Origin: Zarea fungicola
Lineage: Eukaryota; Ascomycota; Sordariomycetes; Hypocreales; Cordycipitaceae
Direction: 5' to 3'
DNA length: 64,000 nt
Assembly (NCBI GenBank): GCA_900169235.1
Contig: FWCC01000237.1
Span: 186,001-250,000, forward strand
Shown: positions 32,286-42,594 of the stretch, in pieces
Position numbering within the stretch: the first letter of the stretch is position 1
Layout of the letters: every line of letters begins with the position of its first letter
The notes under the pieces: generated by a model
What the model was told of the DNA's origin: nothing
Database searches by the model: none
The model's input: the letters and a program-made list of their open reading frames with translations, nothing else
Made by a program: the position numbers and the translations under genes

Positions 32286-34019
32286 TCACCTTTTGGCCTT
32301 TTTCTTATCTGGGCCTTCATCTTCGTCATCGCTAATATTCGCATACTGCGTCTCCGGTTGCGTCTTGCTCCAAGCTTTGGTAAACATGGGATCGCTCTTG
32401 GCCTTGTCAGCATACTTCAACAGAGCTTCGCGAGGATCCTCGTGAAGCATTCGTGCAAGCGGAATACTCTCTGCCACATGCCTCTCGTCTGGCTGGCTGC
32501 GTTGAAACGGCGTCTGCTGCGGGATATGCGGGCGGCGCGGGTCGTTGGACTTGCCACTGGCCGATAATCCAGTCTTCCTTGGCATTGCACCAGGCGTAAT
32601 AATCGAATCGCCAGACATGCCCTGGGACTGGTCGGTCGTTAAATCAGCGTTGTCATCGATGTGTCGCTTCTTTGCTGCGCGTGACATGACTTCTACTGCT
32701 CCTCTCTTCGACATGTCCGGGTTGTAGAGGACATGCGTCTCAGCGTTTGCAGACCCTGTGACAATTTGGTTAATCTTGGGATGCCAATCCACTGTGATGA
32801 GAGGCGATCCTGGGGTTATCGGAGTAACATGCTCAGGTCGCAGGTTGCCAGGATTCAAAATATGCAAATGGCCAGTAGCGGAACCCGTAATAATGCTCGT
32901 AGAGTTGGGCGAATAGCGAATATTGCTTGTCGAATAGGTATTTGAGGTTGACGGGTGGGGAACTGTCACAAGGGGCTTCGTAAACTTTCTCGTATCCCAG
33001 AGTTTAATCGTATCATCACCTCCTCTTGTGACGACCATGCGTCCATCACCAGATATATCGATACCTCCAGTCCATGTATTCGGCTTGTGAGCCTCCAAGA
33101 TCTCTCCGGCCGGCCTCGAAAAGGGTCCGTTGCCTCCGTACATTACAAGCGTTCCATCCAGGGCAGCCCCGACAAGAATGTTGTTGCCACCTTGTGCAGG
33201 CGTGCCCCAAGCAACTGCAGTCATCTTGGAGCGTCCGGCCGAACCAGCTGCTTTTGATTTGAAGACTACCACTTCTTTCTGAGTTCGCTTGTGGTTAATA
33301 TCCCAGATACGCAAAGTGCTGTCAGTACCAGCCGTGACAACTAGGTTCTTATCGGTAGGATGCCAGGTCCCTGCCGTCACTTCCGAAATGTGGCCCTTTG
33401 TGTTGTGCATATCTCGCAGATACATGTCTCCTTTGACAAATGTTGTCAGAATTTCTCCATCACGAGATATGATTTTAGCCTGTGGATGCGCAGACACACA
33501 GAGAAGAACACCTCCCGCCTGAGGATTAAATTCAATATGGTGGATTGGGTGTGACTCTGCATTCTCTGCTGCTTTGGTTTCGAAAGGGTCGATGCTTCGG
33601 AAAGCACGAATTGTCGTTGGTGTCATGGAAGAAAAGTTGTGCAGCTTGACTGTGCAGTCCATGGACCCCGTGGCTAACCGACCGCCAGAAGGGTCGAGGG
33701 ATACACTCGTAACAGCGCGGTTATGCGTGGGGATAACCATCTCATGGGAAACTGGATATTCGTCGCCCTCATCAGAGTCATTGTCGCTGTCACTTTCGCT
33801 GTCGTCCGAGCTCGAGTTCGCCTTCTTTTGCGTGGTCCGTTGCGCAGCGGCGATCTGTGCCGGGAGCTTTTCCTCCACTATTCTGCGACTCTGGTCGATT
33901 TGGGCCGCAACGTTGGCTATTTTGTCTTTCTTGCCAAACGCTGCTGGCAAGAATGCCCGCATCGGGTCATCTGCTGCCAGTTCTGGTACCTCAACTTCAT
34001 AGTCGTCGTCGCTCGACAT
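32286..34019 (-). CDS. wdr70: WD40-repeat protein, WDR70 homologue
   Basis: Single exon, 577 aa. The N terminus (1-80) is acidic and begins with Asp-Asp-Tyr-Glu-Val-Glu-Val-Pro. WD40 repeats run from about 90 to 440, with units such as Thr-His-Asn-Arg-Ala-Val-Thr-Ser-Val-Ser, Leu-Ala-Thr-Gly-Ser-Met-Asp and Leu-Arg-Ile-Trp-Asp. The C-terminal motif Asp-Pro-Arg-Glu-Ala-Leu-Leu-Lys-Tyr-Ala, then Ala-Trp-Ser-Lys-Thr-Gln-Pro-Glu-Thr, is what distinguishes WDR70 (gastrulation-defective-like) from other WD proteins. A lysine-rich end could be a nuclear signal. In fission yeast and vertebrates, Wdr70 acts in the nucleus with Cul4-type ligases to promote H2B ubiquitylation at DNA breaks. Conservation of that role here is inferred. 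It shares a 303-base divergent promoter with SWC5. Confidence 0.92.
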   Translation of the reverse strand: MSSDDDYEVEVPELAADDPMRAFLPAAFGKKDKIANVAAQIDQSRRIVEEKLPAQIAAAQRTTQKKANSSSDDSESDSDNDSDEGDEYPVSHEMVIPTHNRAVTSVSLDPSGGRLATGSMDCTVKLHNFSSMTPTTIRAFRSIDPFETKAAENAESHPIHHIEFNPQAGGVLLCVSAHPQAKIISRDGEILTTFVKGDMYLRDMHNTKGHISEVTAGTWHPTDKNLVVTAGTDSTLRIWDINHKRTQKEVVVFKSKAAGSAGRSKMTAVAWGTPAQGGNNILVGAALDGTLVMYGGNGPFSRPAGEILEAHKPNTWTGGIDISGDGRMVVTRGGDDTIKLWDTRKFTKPLVTVPHPSTSNTYSTSNIRYSPNSTSIITGSATGHLHILNPGNLRPEHVTPITPGSPLITVDWHPKINQIVTGSANAETHVLYNPDMSKRGAVEVMSRAAKKRHIDDNADLTTDQSQGMSGDSIITPGAMPRKTGLSASGKSNDPRRPHIPQQTPFQRSQPDERHVAESIPLARMLHEDPREALLKYADKAKSDPMFTKAWSKTQPETQYANISDDEDEGPDKKKAKR

Positions 34020-34322
34020 CGTGGCAACGGCGACGCGCTTAGGCGGCGGGAAATCAAGTCGGGCGGTGACAAGGAGGAGAAGAAATCAGGTGCTTTTTGG
34101 CGTGGAGAAGAAATTGTTGAAAGATAAAGTGGCTAGATGTGTCCTGGGTCAGGTAGGCACCTTATCAGGTATTAGCTGGAATGTACCCGTTTGTGTGGGA
34201 CCCCAGCAATCCTCCGACTCCGACAGGCTAACCTTGAAACTTGCAGGTTGCAAACGCATACCCCAATTTGCCAACCTTTGCGCCGGTTGGCAGAGTTCGC
34301 GAAGCACAAGCAGGTATCGAAA
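34020..34322. promoter_or_regulatory. Short divergent promoter, WDR70 / SWC5
   Basis: 303 bases between two start codons. Both genes must be controlled from this interval. An in-frame stretch upstream of the SWC5 ATG contains another ATG at 34191, but the sequence it would add does not look conserved. Confidence 0.5.
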
Positions 34323-35335
34323 ATGGCTGTCGATGCACCGACAGACGAGGATGAGCAGTATGACTCTGCCAACGACTCTGATTTTGCGCCTGATGGGCAA
34401 CCAGATGTATTGTCCTCCGGTGACGAGGCCGACGACGATGACGAGGGCGACAAAGGGCGAAAACGAAAACAACTCGCTAAACCTTCAGTAGCAGCATCGA
34501 CAGATGATTTGGTTCACGAAAATTCTGGGGACGAGGCCATTATCGCAAAGGGCAAAAAGAAATTGAAAAGGACCAAGTATGCAGACGACGAAGGCGGCGA
34601 TGGAGGGCTCATCAAAACAAGAGCACAACGGGCGGCCGAGTAAGCAATTTGCCTCTCCATGGGCATGCCTTAGCTAAATTTCTATGTAGAAAAGAGGAAC
34701 GGCAATACATGGCGAATACCGACCCGGTAACAGTTGATGTTGATGCAATCTGGAAGCAAATGCTCTCCGGCCAGTCAATAGCACCAGTAGCCACGGAAAC
34801 GGCCCACGAAGACAAGGCAGAGGCCATCGAAGAGGACAAAGAGATAGAAAAGAAGATTGAACCATCCGAAATGATCAGAATCAAACGCACCTACAACTTC
34901 GCCGGCAAAGTGCATACTGAGGAGAAGATGGTCGCCCGCGACTCTGCTGAAGCCAAGCTCTATCTTGCGTCCGAAGCGGGCCAAGCGGCAGCTGTGACCG
35001 ATGTTTCATCGCCGCCCAAGCGTGCGACGCGCAAAGCGTTTCGATCTGCATTTGAGCCCATCACCGACGCCAACGCGAGCCGCCGCCTCGACCTCAACCT
35101 AGGCATGGCAGCGCGCCTGCAGGCGGCCAATGACCTCCGCGCCAAGAAGCTCACAACGGTAGAGAAGAGCCGCATGGACTGGGCGGGCTATGTCGACAAA
35201 GAAGGCATCAAGGATGAGCTCGAGCTTGCCGGCAAATCCAAATTCTCGTACACTGCAAGACAAGACTTCTTGGCGAGAAGCCAGGCCATTCGCGACGAGG
35301 ACTCGCGTCGTGCAAGAATGGCAGGAAGGACGTGA
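34323..35335 (+). CDS. swc5: SWC5-type subunit of the SWR1 remodelling complex (BCNT-C domain)
   Basis: Two exons, 34323-34639 and 34690-35335, separated by a 50-nt GT-AG intron that splits a Glu codon, giving 320 aa. Residues 1-90 are strongly acidic, rich in Asp, Glu and Ser, as expected for a histone-binding tail. The C terminus (about 252-320) is a BCNT-C domain, with Glu-Lys-Ser-Arg-Met-Asp-Trp, Tyr-Val-Asp-Lys-Glu-Gly-Ile-Lys-Asp-Glu-Leu and Arg-Gln-Asp-Phe-Leu-Ala-Arg. In yeast, Swc5 helps SWR1 swap H2A-H2B for H2A.Z-H2B. The chosen ATG follows GAAA, a reasonable start context. The gene is nuclear by family. Confidence 0.93.
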
Positions 35336-35926
35336 AGCAATCTGGGAGAATAGTTCTCAGAAACTTCTGTCAGAAGCTCTCCTCTTTCTTGAACTTGCGG
35401 TCGGCCGATCATGGTCGCTTCGCCCACACGCAGAATATCTAACCTTGCAAGCTCTCAGGCTGCAAATCTGCAGCTGAGCAAGGGAGCTTTGGAGAATTCT
35501 CGAAGGGCACCAGATATAGTATTCTTGTATGAAGAGTACATGTTGACAGATCTAGTCTCAATTCCGTTGTAAATGGTATTGCTCGCATATAACAAGCGAG
35601 CGTCTACCTGCAGTACGGCCAGAATCAGCGCATGGAGATTATCATGCACAGCAGCGACCGCCCACTATGAAATTCAGCAAATACTCATTTTCTGCTTCGT
35701 CAACATAAAAGTAAATGGAATTATTATGATTCTCATGGCCTGAGTTGTAAACTGTCACTCCAATCTCCACAAGTTTTCTTGGTGGGGTGGAGGCTATCGA
35801 TAAATGCCGATGGCCAAAAAAAAAGTTTCCACAGCACTACAATAGGTAGCTTTGTCGCATCACTGTCAGGCCTCTTTTTTTCCAGGATACTTCTTCACCC
35901 TGTATCGTAGCTCCACAACACTGTCC
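35336..35926. other. Spacer, SWC5 3' flank and FAF1 promoter
   Basis: 591 bases between two plus-strand genes. The first part should be the SWC5 3' UTR and the second the FAF1 promoter. A run of A (35817-35825) and a short pyrimidine tract precede FAF1. No gene is seen. Confidence 0.45.
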
Positions 35927-36996
35927 ATGGCGATCCTGGGCAAGAGAAAATCCCGACAAGACGACGGAGCGCCAGTCGTGTCCAAGCTCGACGCCGCGGA
36001 GATTTTTCGCCGCCACTTTGAGGCGCAATTTAAACCTCTCGACGAGGACGGCAGAGAGGAAGACGTAACACTGCCGCAGCGCGAGCAAGACGACGACAAT
36101 GACGATGATGACGACTGGGCCGTGAATAGAAAGAGAAACGAGGACGAGTACGATGGTAACGACAGCGACTCATGGGTTGGTCTCTCTGATGATGAGGATG
36201 GAGTTGACGACGATGAAGAAGAGTTCAATGGAGCAGTCTCAATTGTGGAAGTAATAGACCATTCGAAACCACAAGTACCTAAAGACGCCAAGATGAGTAA
36301 AAAGGAACTAAAAGCATTCATGGTATGTCGTTTCATTCTATTTCGTATTGCTTCTTCCACTAAAGATTTGTCTTTGCGTTTCAGTCCTCCAAAGTCATCG
36401 ACCACACCGTCCCCAACCCTTCGTGCACCGACGTGTCCTCGTCCTCCAAATCCACAAAGGTCCTCCCTGAAGACGCGCCCTCCCTCCTTGCGCAAGATCT
36501 CGAGCTGCGCCGCCTCCTGGCCGAGTCGCATCTCCTGACACCCTCGCACAACAACGCCGCCTCCGCTTCCGTCTTTGCTGCGTCTGTGGTGCACGGTACA
36601 TCCGGCGCCGCCGAGCCACGGACCTTTGCGGCAGGACGCACACGGCAGAAAGCAACAGACTTGCGCTTACAGGCACTCGGCTCCAAGACGTCATTACTGA
36701 AGCAGGAAAAGATGCCGATGCACATGCGCAAGGGCATTGTCGCGTCGGCGAGCGCGAAAGAAGCCAGAAGACGACGAGAGGCCAAGGAGAACGGCGTCAT
36801 CCTGGAAAGGAGTGCGCAGGGCAAGAAGAAATCATCAGGCCGGGGCGGGAAGAATGAGAGGGGCGTGGATGGGCCGGGTATTGGGCGGTTCAAGGGCGCT
36901 GAGCTACGAATTAGTGAGAGTGATGTTAGGAAGATTGAAGGTAGCCGGGATACATTTGGCAGACGCGAGCGAGGAGGCCGAGGAAGGCGTCGATGA
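35927..36996 (+). CDS. faf1: FAF1-like 40S ribosome biogenesis factor
   Basis: Two exons, 35927-36322 and 36385-36996, with a 62-nt GT-AG intron in phase 0, giving 335 aa. Yeast Faf1 works in the nucleolus in early pre-18S rRNA processing with Krr1. Features: an N-terminal basic patch, an acidic Asp/Glu block (about 50-100), the conserved Ser-Lys-Lys-Glu-Leu-Lys-Ala-Phe-Met that ends exon 1, then Ser-Ser-Lys-Val directly after splicing. The C-terminal half is basic, with Met-Pro-Met-His-Met-Arg-Lys-Gly and a region rich in Arg, Lys and Gly typical of nucleolar proteins. An end tail of Arg-Gly-Gly-Arg-Gly follows. The family assignment rests on this layout and the central motif. Confidence 0.85.
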
Positions 36997-37604
36997 ATTC
37001 GAACACGAGTTACGAAATGCTAAGAATGAAACAGCATTCAGAATCGGCGTCAAGGGCTTTTTTTTCTACATAAATATACTCAGCAATCCAGTCTCAACGG
37101 GGGAACATGTTTCACGGAGGAATACAATTATCATTGTGGTTAAGATTCTTTTGCATGTTCAATTACAGCCATACTTGGCAAGCAGCACAAGGCTGTCCCA
37201 TCAAACCACCTCCACGCTAACTTGAAAACAAAAGCAGCCAACATCTATGTACAAATAGCATCGGTCTTCTTGTAAGTGGACTCCTCATCCAAAACCACCT
37301 TTCTCTTGATAAAAGGCATAAACTATGCAGACAATCACAGCAAACTCCTCCAAGCAAGATCTTGTCTATCGGGCACTCCACAGCGTGTTCCATATTGCAA
37401 GCCATTCAACGTAAATAAATAAATAAATAAATAAAAGTGAGCAGATTCAAAAAGGACGATAAATAAGAGAGAGAAAAAAGGAAATATGCCGGCGGCGCAG
37501 GGGAAAAAAGGGCAAGACGAAGATGGTTCATTACTTCGTCGCCGCTTAAACAAAGACAGAGGGAGAAAGAAAGAATTTGGCTGGAAAGATAACGGAGGGT
37601 GCAA
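36997..37604. other. Convergent 3' spacer, FAF1 / STE12
   Basis: 608 bases between the two stop codons, AT-rich in places and containing a TAAA microsatellite. It should hold the polyadenylation sites of both genes. Confidence 0.5.
37412..37435. repeat. TAAA tetranucleotide microsatellite
   Basis: Six uninterrupted copies of TAAA in the convergent spacer between FAF1 and STE12. Confidence 0.9.
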
Positions 37605-39726
37605 TTACATCATGGCACTAGCGTTGATGGACGGCTGGCTAAGTGTCATGGGCATGCTTAGCGTTTGCAAGCTGTTGAAGGAGCTGCTTGGCATCGATGT
37701 GGGCGGAGCCATGCCGTTTTGATTAACCTCGCTATTCAAAGAGCTGGTGATGTAGGCCATTTCAGACGTAGGAGATGCTTCTTCGAGAGAACCGAGTGGC
37801 TCTTCACCAGAAAACTCCTCTTCCTCTTCTGCGGAGAGGTTGAGGGAGCCATCACCACCGTCCTCACGGCTGTGCGTACGCTTGTGTTGCGCTAGGTTGT
37901 CTGATCGAGAAAAGGCCTTGTTGCACTGAGGGCAGACATACGGCTTCTCCTGGGTATGCGTGCGTACATGTCGCTTGAGGTGCTCTAAACGCTTAAACAG
38001 GCGGCCACACGTGGGAATTGGGCATGAGTGAGACTTGTGGGGGTAGGGTCCTAGTTCCATAACTGTAGCAGAGCGGGCACGACGAATGACACCGGCAGGG
38101 CCGGACATGGTTCGACGATGCTCATGGAATGAGCCATTACCGGATAACTCGTCACCTCCAAAATTCTGCTGAAGACCGAGGGGATTCATGCCAGAGTTGG
38201 ACTCGACAGTCGACAGAGGAGTGCCGTGTCGCGACATGTCATTGTGTCTGTGCATGGACATGCCGGAAGTGCTGAAGGAAAGCCCGGGGGGGGAGCTGTC
38301 TTCAGACTCATCGCCTTCGGCAACAGGGCAAACAGAAACCGAGACAGATCGTCGCAGGTCAGAAGGTCTGTGGGGGGCGTTGGGGTTTGACGAAGGCGGG
38401 GGGGCAATTGCGGACATGCCAGGAGGGATTGATGAGCGACGTCTTCGCTGCTTGTACGTAGGCGATCCTTCAATAACAGAGTAGACGTTGTTGCCATAGG
38501 GCCGGCTGAATTGATGGCCGGCCATCGTGGAAGGTGGCAACTGAACCATGCCGTTAAGACCATTCATGGCAGACATGTGATCGGGAATAGCAGAGTACAG
38601 GCCAGTTTCCTCATTGGCAATGTAGGCGGGTTCAGCAGATCCAGCAAGGGCCTGCTGTGGCGGGGTGATAGGTTCAAAGGAGAGACCACGGTTGCCATAG
38701 TCGTCGTACTGAGAAGATACAAAAGAAGGAGCAGGCGAGTATTCGAGGCCATAGGCAGGCATAGAGGCATGACGCTGATGGCCATGGATAGGAATGCCAT
38801 TTTGGTTGTACTGGACTCGAGTAAAATCAGGATCGCGCTTGACGGGTGCGATTTGCTGGGCAGCAACAGAGGGCATTCCAACAGAGTCATAGGCGCCCAT
38901 TGGGTCGACAGTGTCAGAGATGTGGCCCATTGTCTGGGGGATCATGGTAGGCGGGGGAGGCATTACGTCCATGGCCTTCATAATGGGAGACGTTGACTGG
39001 CTTTGGGTGTAGCTAGACTGCTGCTGGGCGCTGAAAGACGACGAGTTGACTTGCTGGGTCTTGGTCAGTTGCTCGTAGAGCGACTGGGAAGAGTCATACT
39101 GGAAAGAGAGAGCAGGTTCGCTGACGGCGACAGTGGTAGCCTCCTGGCCCATTTTCTCCCTCTTGAGATCACGCTCGAGAGCATCGAGGAACAGACGATC
39201 GTGGGGAACGCTGTACCAGTAAAAGACCTTCTGCTTCTTCTGGGTGCGGATGCAGTTGTTCTTGTAGAGAAAGTCGAGGAACTGGCTCTTGGGCTCTTCC
39301 AAGGAGGCATCAGTGCCGGACTTGAGATTTCGGAGATCGGAGAAGATGCCCTCCTCAAACTTTTTGGAGTTTTTTACAGGACGGCCGAAGGCCTGAAATC
39401 TGAAGGACAGGCATCGAACGATATCAGTGCCAGAGATGTGGAAGAGAGTGTTCCAAAGAACGCAAGAGACGTATTCGCCTGTGGGAAGGAGGAAACGGCG
39501 AATGTACTGATCTTGTTGCCAGTCAACAGGAGCAGAGATTAGGAAGTATTTGACTAAATAACCTGTCAGCGGAGAAGCCCATCAATTTGTGTACGGAAAA
39601 CGTACGGTTATCGACCTGCTGCAGCGCAACCTGAGCATCGTGGGGAAGAGCCTGCTGAGCCTCCGTGCTCAGCATGAAGGTCTCAGGTTTTTGAGGGGCG
39701 GCCATGGCGGGGTGTTGTGAATACAT
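37605..39726 (-). CDS. ste12: Ste12 homeodomain-like / C2H2 zinc-finger transcription factor
   Basis: Two exons read downwards: 39726-39606 and 39553-37605, with a 52-nt intron splitting a Leu codon, giving 689 aa. Start at the ATG giving Met-Tyr-Ser-Gln-His-Pro. The STE domain occupies about 40-150, with [12 protein letters not shown], [10 protein letters not shown] and [17 protein letters not shown]. Two C2H2 fingers lie at about 546-600 (Cys-Pro-Ile-Pro-Thr-Cys, Cys-Pro-Gln-Cys with paired His), present in filamentous fungi and absent from yeast Ste12. Between them and the STE domain is a Ser/Pro/Gln-rich region with likely MAP-kinase sites. The factor acts below the Fus3/Kss1-type MAPK in mating, infection-structure formation and virulence. 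The finger region is one continuous exon here. Confidence 0.97.
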
Positions 39727-40359
39727 GTTGCGCAAGAAATCCACGTGGATTGTGCGTTATGGCCGTCGCGCAGTGGCCTAACAAGTGCGTGGTGGGGGAC
39801 GAGGGTTGAACACGCAGGATATACGACTTGAAATTCGCGTCGCAGTCGTTACACTCAGTCAGAACGATGGAGAGGCGGCTTTATTTGTATGATTCTGGAC
39901 ACAGTCCAGTTGGTGATCGCGTCTGCAATTGAGCGCTCGCAGACTGGGCTTCTGAGCAAAGTGCGGCGCTTCCAGAGCCGAAATGAGGTGGCGCAACAGA
40001 AAGGGGAGAGTAGTATTTCGAGACCAGCCCGAAAAAAGAAAATAGTAAGATACTACACGCGACACAAGGAACGGCCCAACAACTGCTTCAAGCAAACTGT
40101 TGGGAGGAAATGTTCCAAAATAGCAGATCCGTCGGTAGGGCGATCGAGAGCAGCACGGAGACGGTCGACAAGAGGTGAGCGCGACAGTGGCGGAGGGGAA
40201 AAAAGAATTTGAATGAATGGTCTGAAACGGACAACCAGATTCGACAATCGTCTTTGAGGCGCGACCGTTGGATGAGAGCCGTTGAGAAACCTAGTTCGTA
40301 TCGAACGGAACTAGACGCAGGGCAAGAGGACAATGTTAGCGCAAGGGAATGCGAAGAAC

Positions 40360-40580
40360 GGCTGATAGAGACAACAAAAGAAGAAGAAAAATAAGGGACG
40401 GCCTGGCCCTGGGAAGAAAAATGGAAAGAGGAAAAGAAAACGCGAGCAAGAGCAACAAACGAAGCCCGTGGAGAGAAACGAGACTGAGAAAATAAGAGTA
40501 GCGAGGGGGTGGGGGATGGGAAGTGAAATATAGAAGGGGGAAGCGGAAAACTGGGAGGAATTAGAAGCGAAGGAAGTACC
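40360..40580 (-). promoter_or_regulatory. Pyrimidine-rich tract upstream of STE12
   Basis: The plus strand is overwhelmingly A and G for about 200 bases, so the STE12 coding strand is C/T-rich about 650-850 bases before the start codon. Such CT tracts often mark fungal promoters and transcription starts. The role is inferred from composition alone. Confidence 0.35.
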
Positions 40581-42542
40581 AGCGAGCCGGCGCGGACAGT
40601 TCAGCGGGAGCTGGGGAGGGCCGCCAGCCAGCCAGTTGGTACCTTGGCCAGCCAGTGTGTGCGAGGCGCCGACCCAGGTACCTCTACCTCCAATAGCTAG
40701 GTAGGAAACTTGCGTCCGAACGGCACCTGTAAGGGGGGGCGTGTTGTGGGCGGGTGGGTGGGTGCTGAGTGGTGTTGGGTACAACCGTGCAGGCCAGCGG
40801 CAGAGCCCGTTGCACAGTGGATTGTGCGCTGGGTTGCTGACAGACACACTGGAAGCTGGCAAGACACAGCTGGTCTTTGGGCTTGGACATCGCGCAAGCC
40901 AGCAAAGCGGATAGGCAGGAGATTGAGCTGGCAAGGATATTTTTTTGCTTGTGTGGGGGCAAAAGGGGTGTGTGCTTTATGGGCTCGGCCGGCCAGGTAC
41001 CACGCGGGGCGTGGCCGAACGGCCCCAAAAAAACACAGTGGGAGCGAGCCAAAGCGGACAGCATGCCTCAATGGCCCAAGGCTACGCGCCGGGATGCCAA
41101 AGGGCTGCAAGGGGGCCATCGAAAAGATCATTGCAGAGAACTGAGGACCAGTCGAAGCGCCGATTTGTGATGTCGGCATGCAAGCTTGACGTGTGTTTCT
41201 TTTTTTATCCTTTTTGTAATCCTGTTTCTGGATCTGTTTTTTCTTGCGATATGCGAATTTTGGTGAAGTGGTAATGCGGCAGTTGTTGCCACCATCGCCA
41301 ATAAAAAAGGGCTTGTAACCCGTACCACGTAATTACCTCTGTCCCTAGCTATAACTAGGTATACGTTGGTATAGCCGGGGATAACAGTCGCTCGCCGTTT
41401 AACAGCAAACACACCGTCGCAAAACAGGGGCTCAACGATGGAAAACAAAAGAACACAAGCTTACTAGGTGTAAAAGAAATCCCAACTTTAGTTTCTCAAC
41501 TGTCGAGTTGGTTTATTCTTCCAAATGCACTCCGCAGAAGCACACGCTTTGTCCAATATATTATCGGTGGGCCCAAGTATTAGTTGTCGTTGGATATAGG
41601 TACGGTAGTGACGGTAAGCAGACGGGGGCCTGGGCGGAAAAGACGAGAAATCCTCGGCACTTTGTGATTGAACCAAAAAAAAAAGTCGCTATCGTCTTGG
41701 CCCAGTAAATTAATTAATAGTCGCAGTAGGTATTAGGATGCGCGGCCCGGCTAGCTGGGGAAGACAAGAAGGAGGAGTATTCCGATGTTTAAGTATTAGA
41801 GTGGGAATAATGGGAAAGAAGAAACAGTGTGTGGAATGGTATGATTTCTTTTTTTTTCTCCAAGATCGATCATGCATGCCAAACTGGGCTGGGCACTTGG
41901 TCTTAATAAGTATTCGGATAGCAACCACACCAGCCCACAGCCTCTTCTCAACACAGGCGTCTCTCCAGCATCACCACCAGTACCGAAACGAGAAACCAGA
42001 AGACCCCAGGTTTGCGCCATCGACGGCCATCAGGTGCTCCGTTGCAGACCGCACCGGCCACCACACCCACTCAACTACCACGCTGGGTTTCTCTCAGGTG
42101 CTTGATTTATTAGTTAGCGCGGAGGATGGAGTACGTACTGCGATTCTCCCCTCTGCGCAGCACCGACCGGCGGTGTTGTCTTGCAGCATCGAACTACGAC
42201 TGCTTTGCATCATGTACAGTAAATAGTTATCTGCCCCATCCCTACCGTCGTAGTGCTAAAAACAATACCAAGGTATCGAAACCCGAAAAAGACGGTGGAG
42301 GGTCAGGACTATGCAGCAAAGCCCCGACCACCTCCATCATCATCATCAGCGACCTGCCAGTAATTTACTACCAGCTACTCCGTAGAGGCTAACTAGTAGT
42401 GCCCGTACTCCGTGCTTTCTAGACACGCAGCTATCGTGGAGTTCGCTGCCTGTTACGCCCTTGCTCTGCCTGCCTTGCCACCGCCATGCCTACAGCCACA
42501 GAAACCAGAGTGTCACAGTACATGAAATTGAATTTGAAAGGC

Positions 42543-42594
42543 ACAACCACCACCACAACCACCACCACCACAACCACCACCACCACTACCACCT
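42543..42594. repeat. ACC/AAC trinucleotide repeat
   Basis: About 17 triplets, mostly ACC with periodic AAC, in noncoding DNA. The repeated ACC would read as Thr in one frame, but no gene surrounds it. Confidence 0.9.

Noticed and set aside
40311..41179. Overlapping open frames on both strands upstream of STE12
   Set aside because: They arise from a strongly purine/pyrimidine-skewed and GC-rich stretch, and no frame is preferred.
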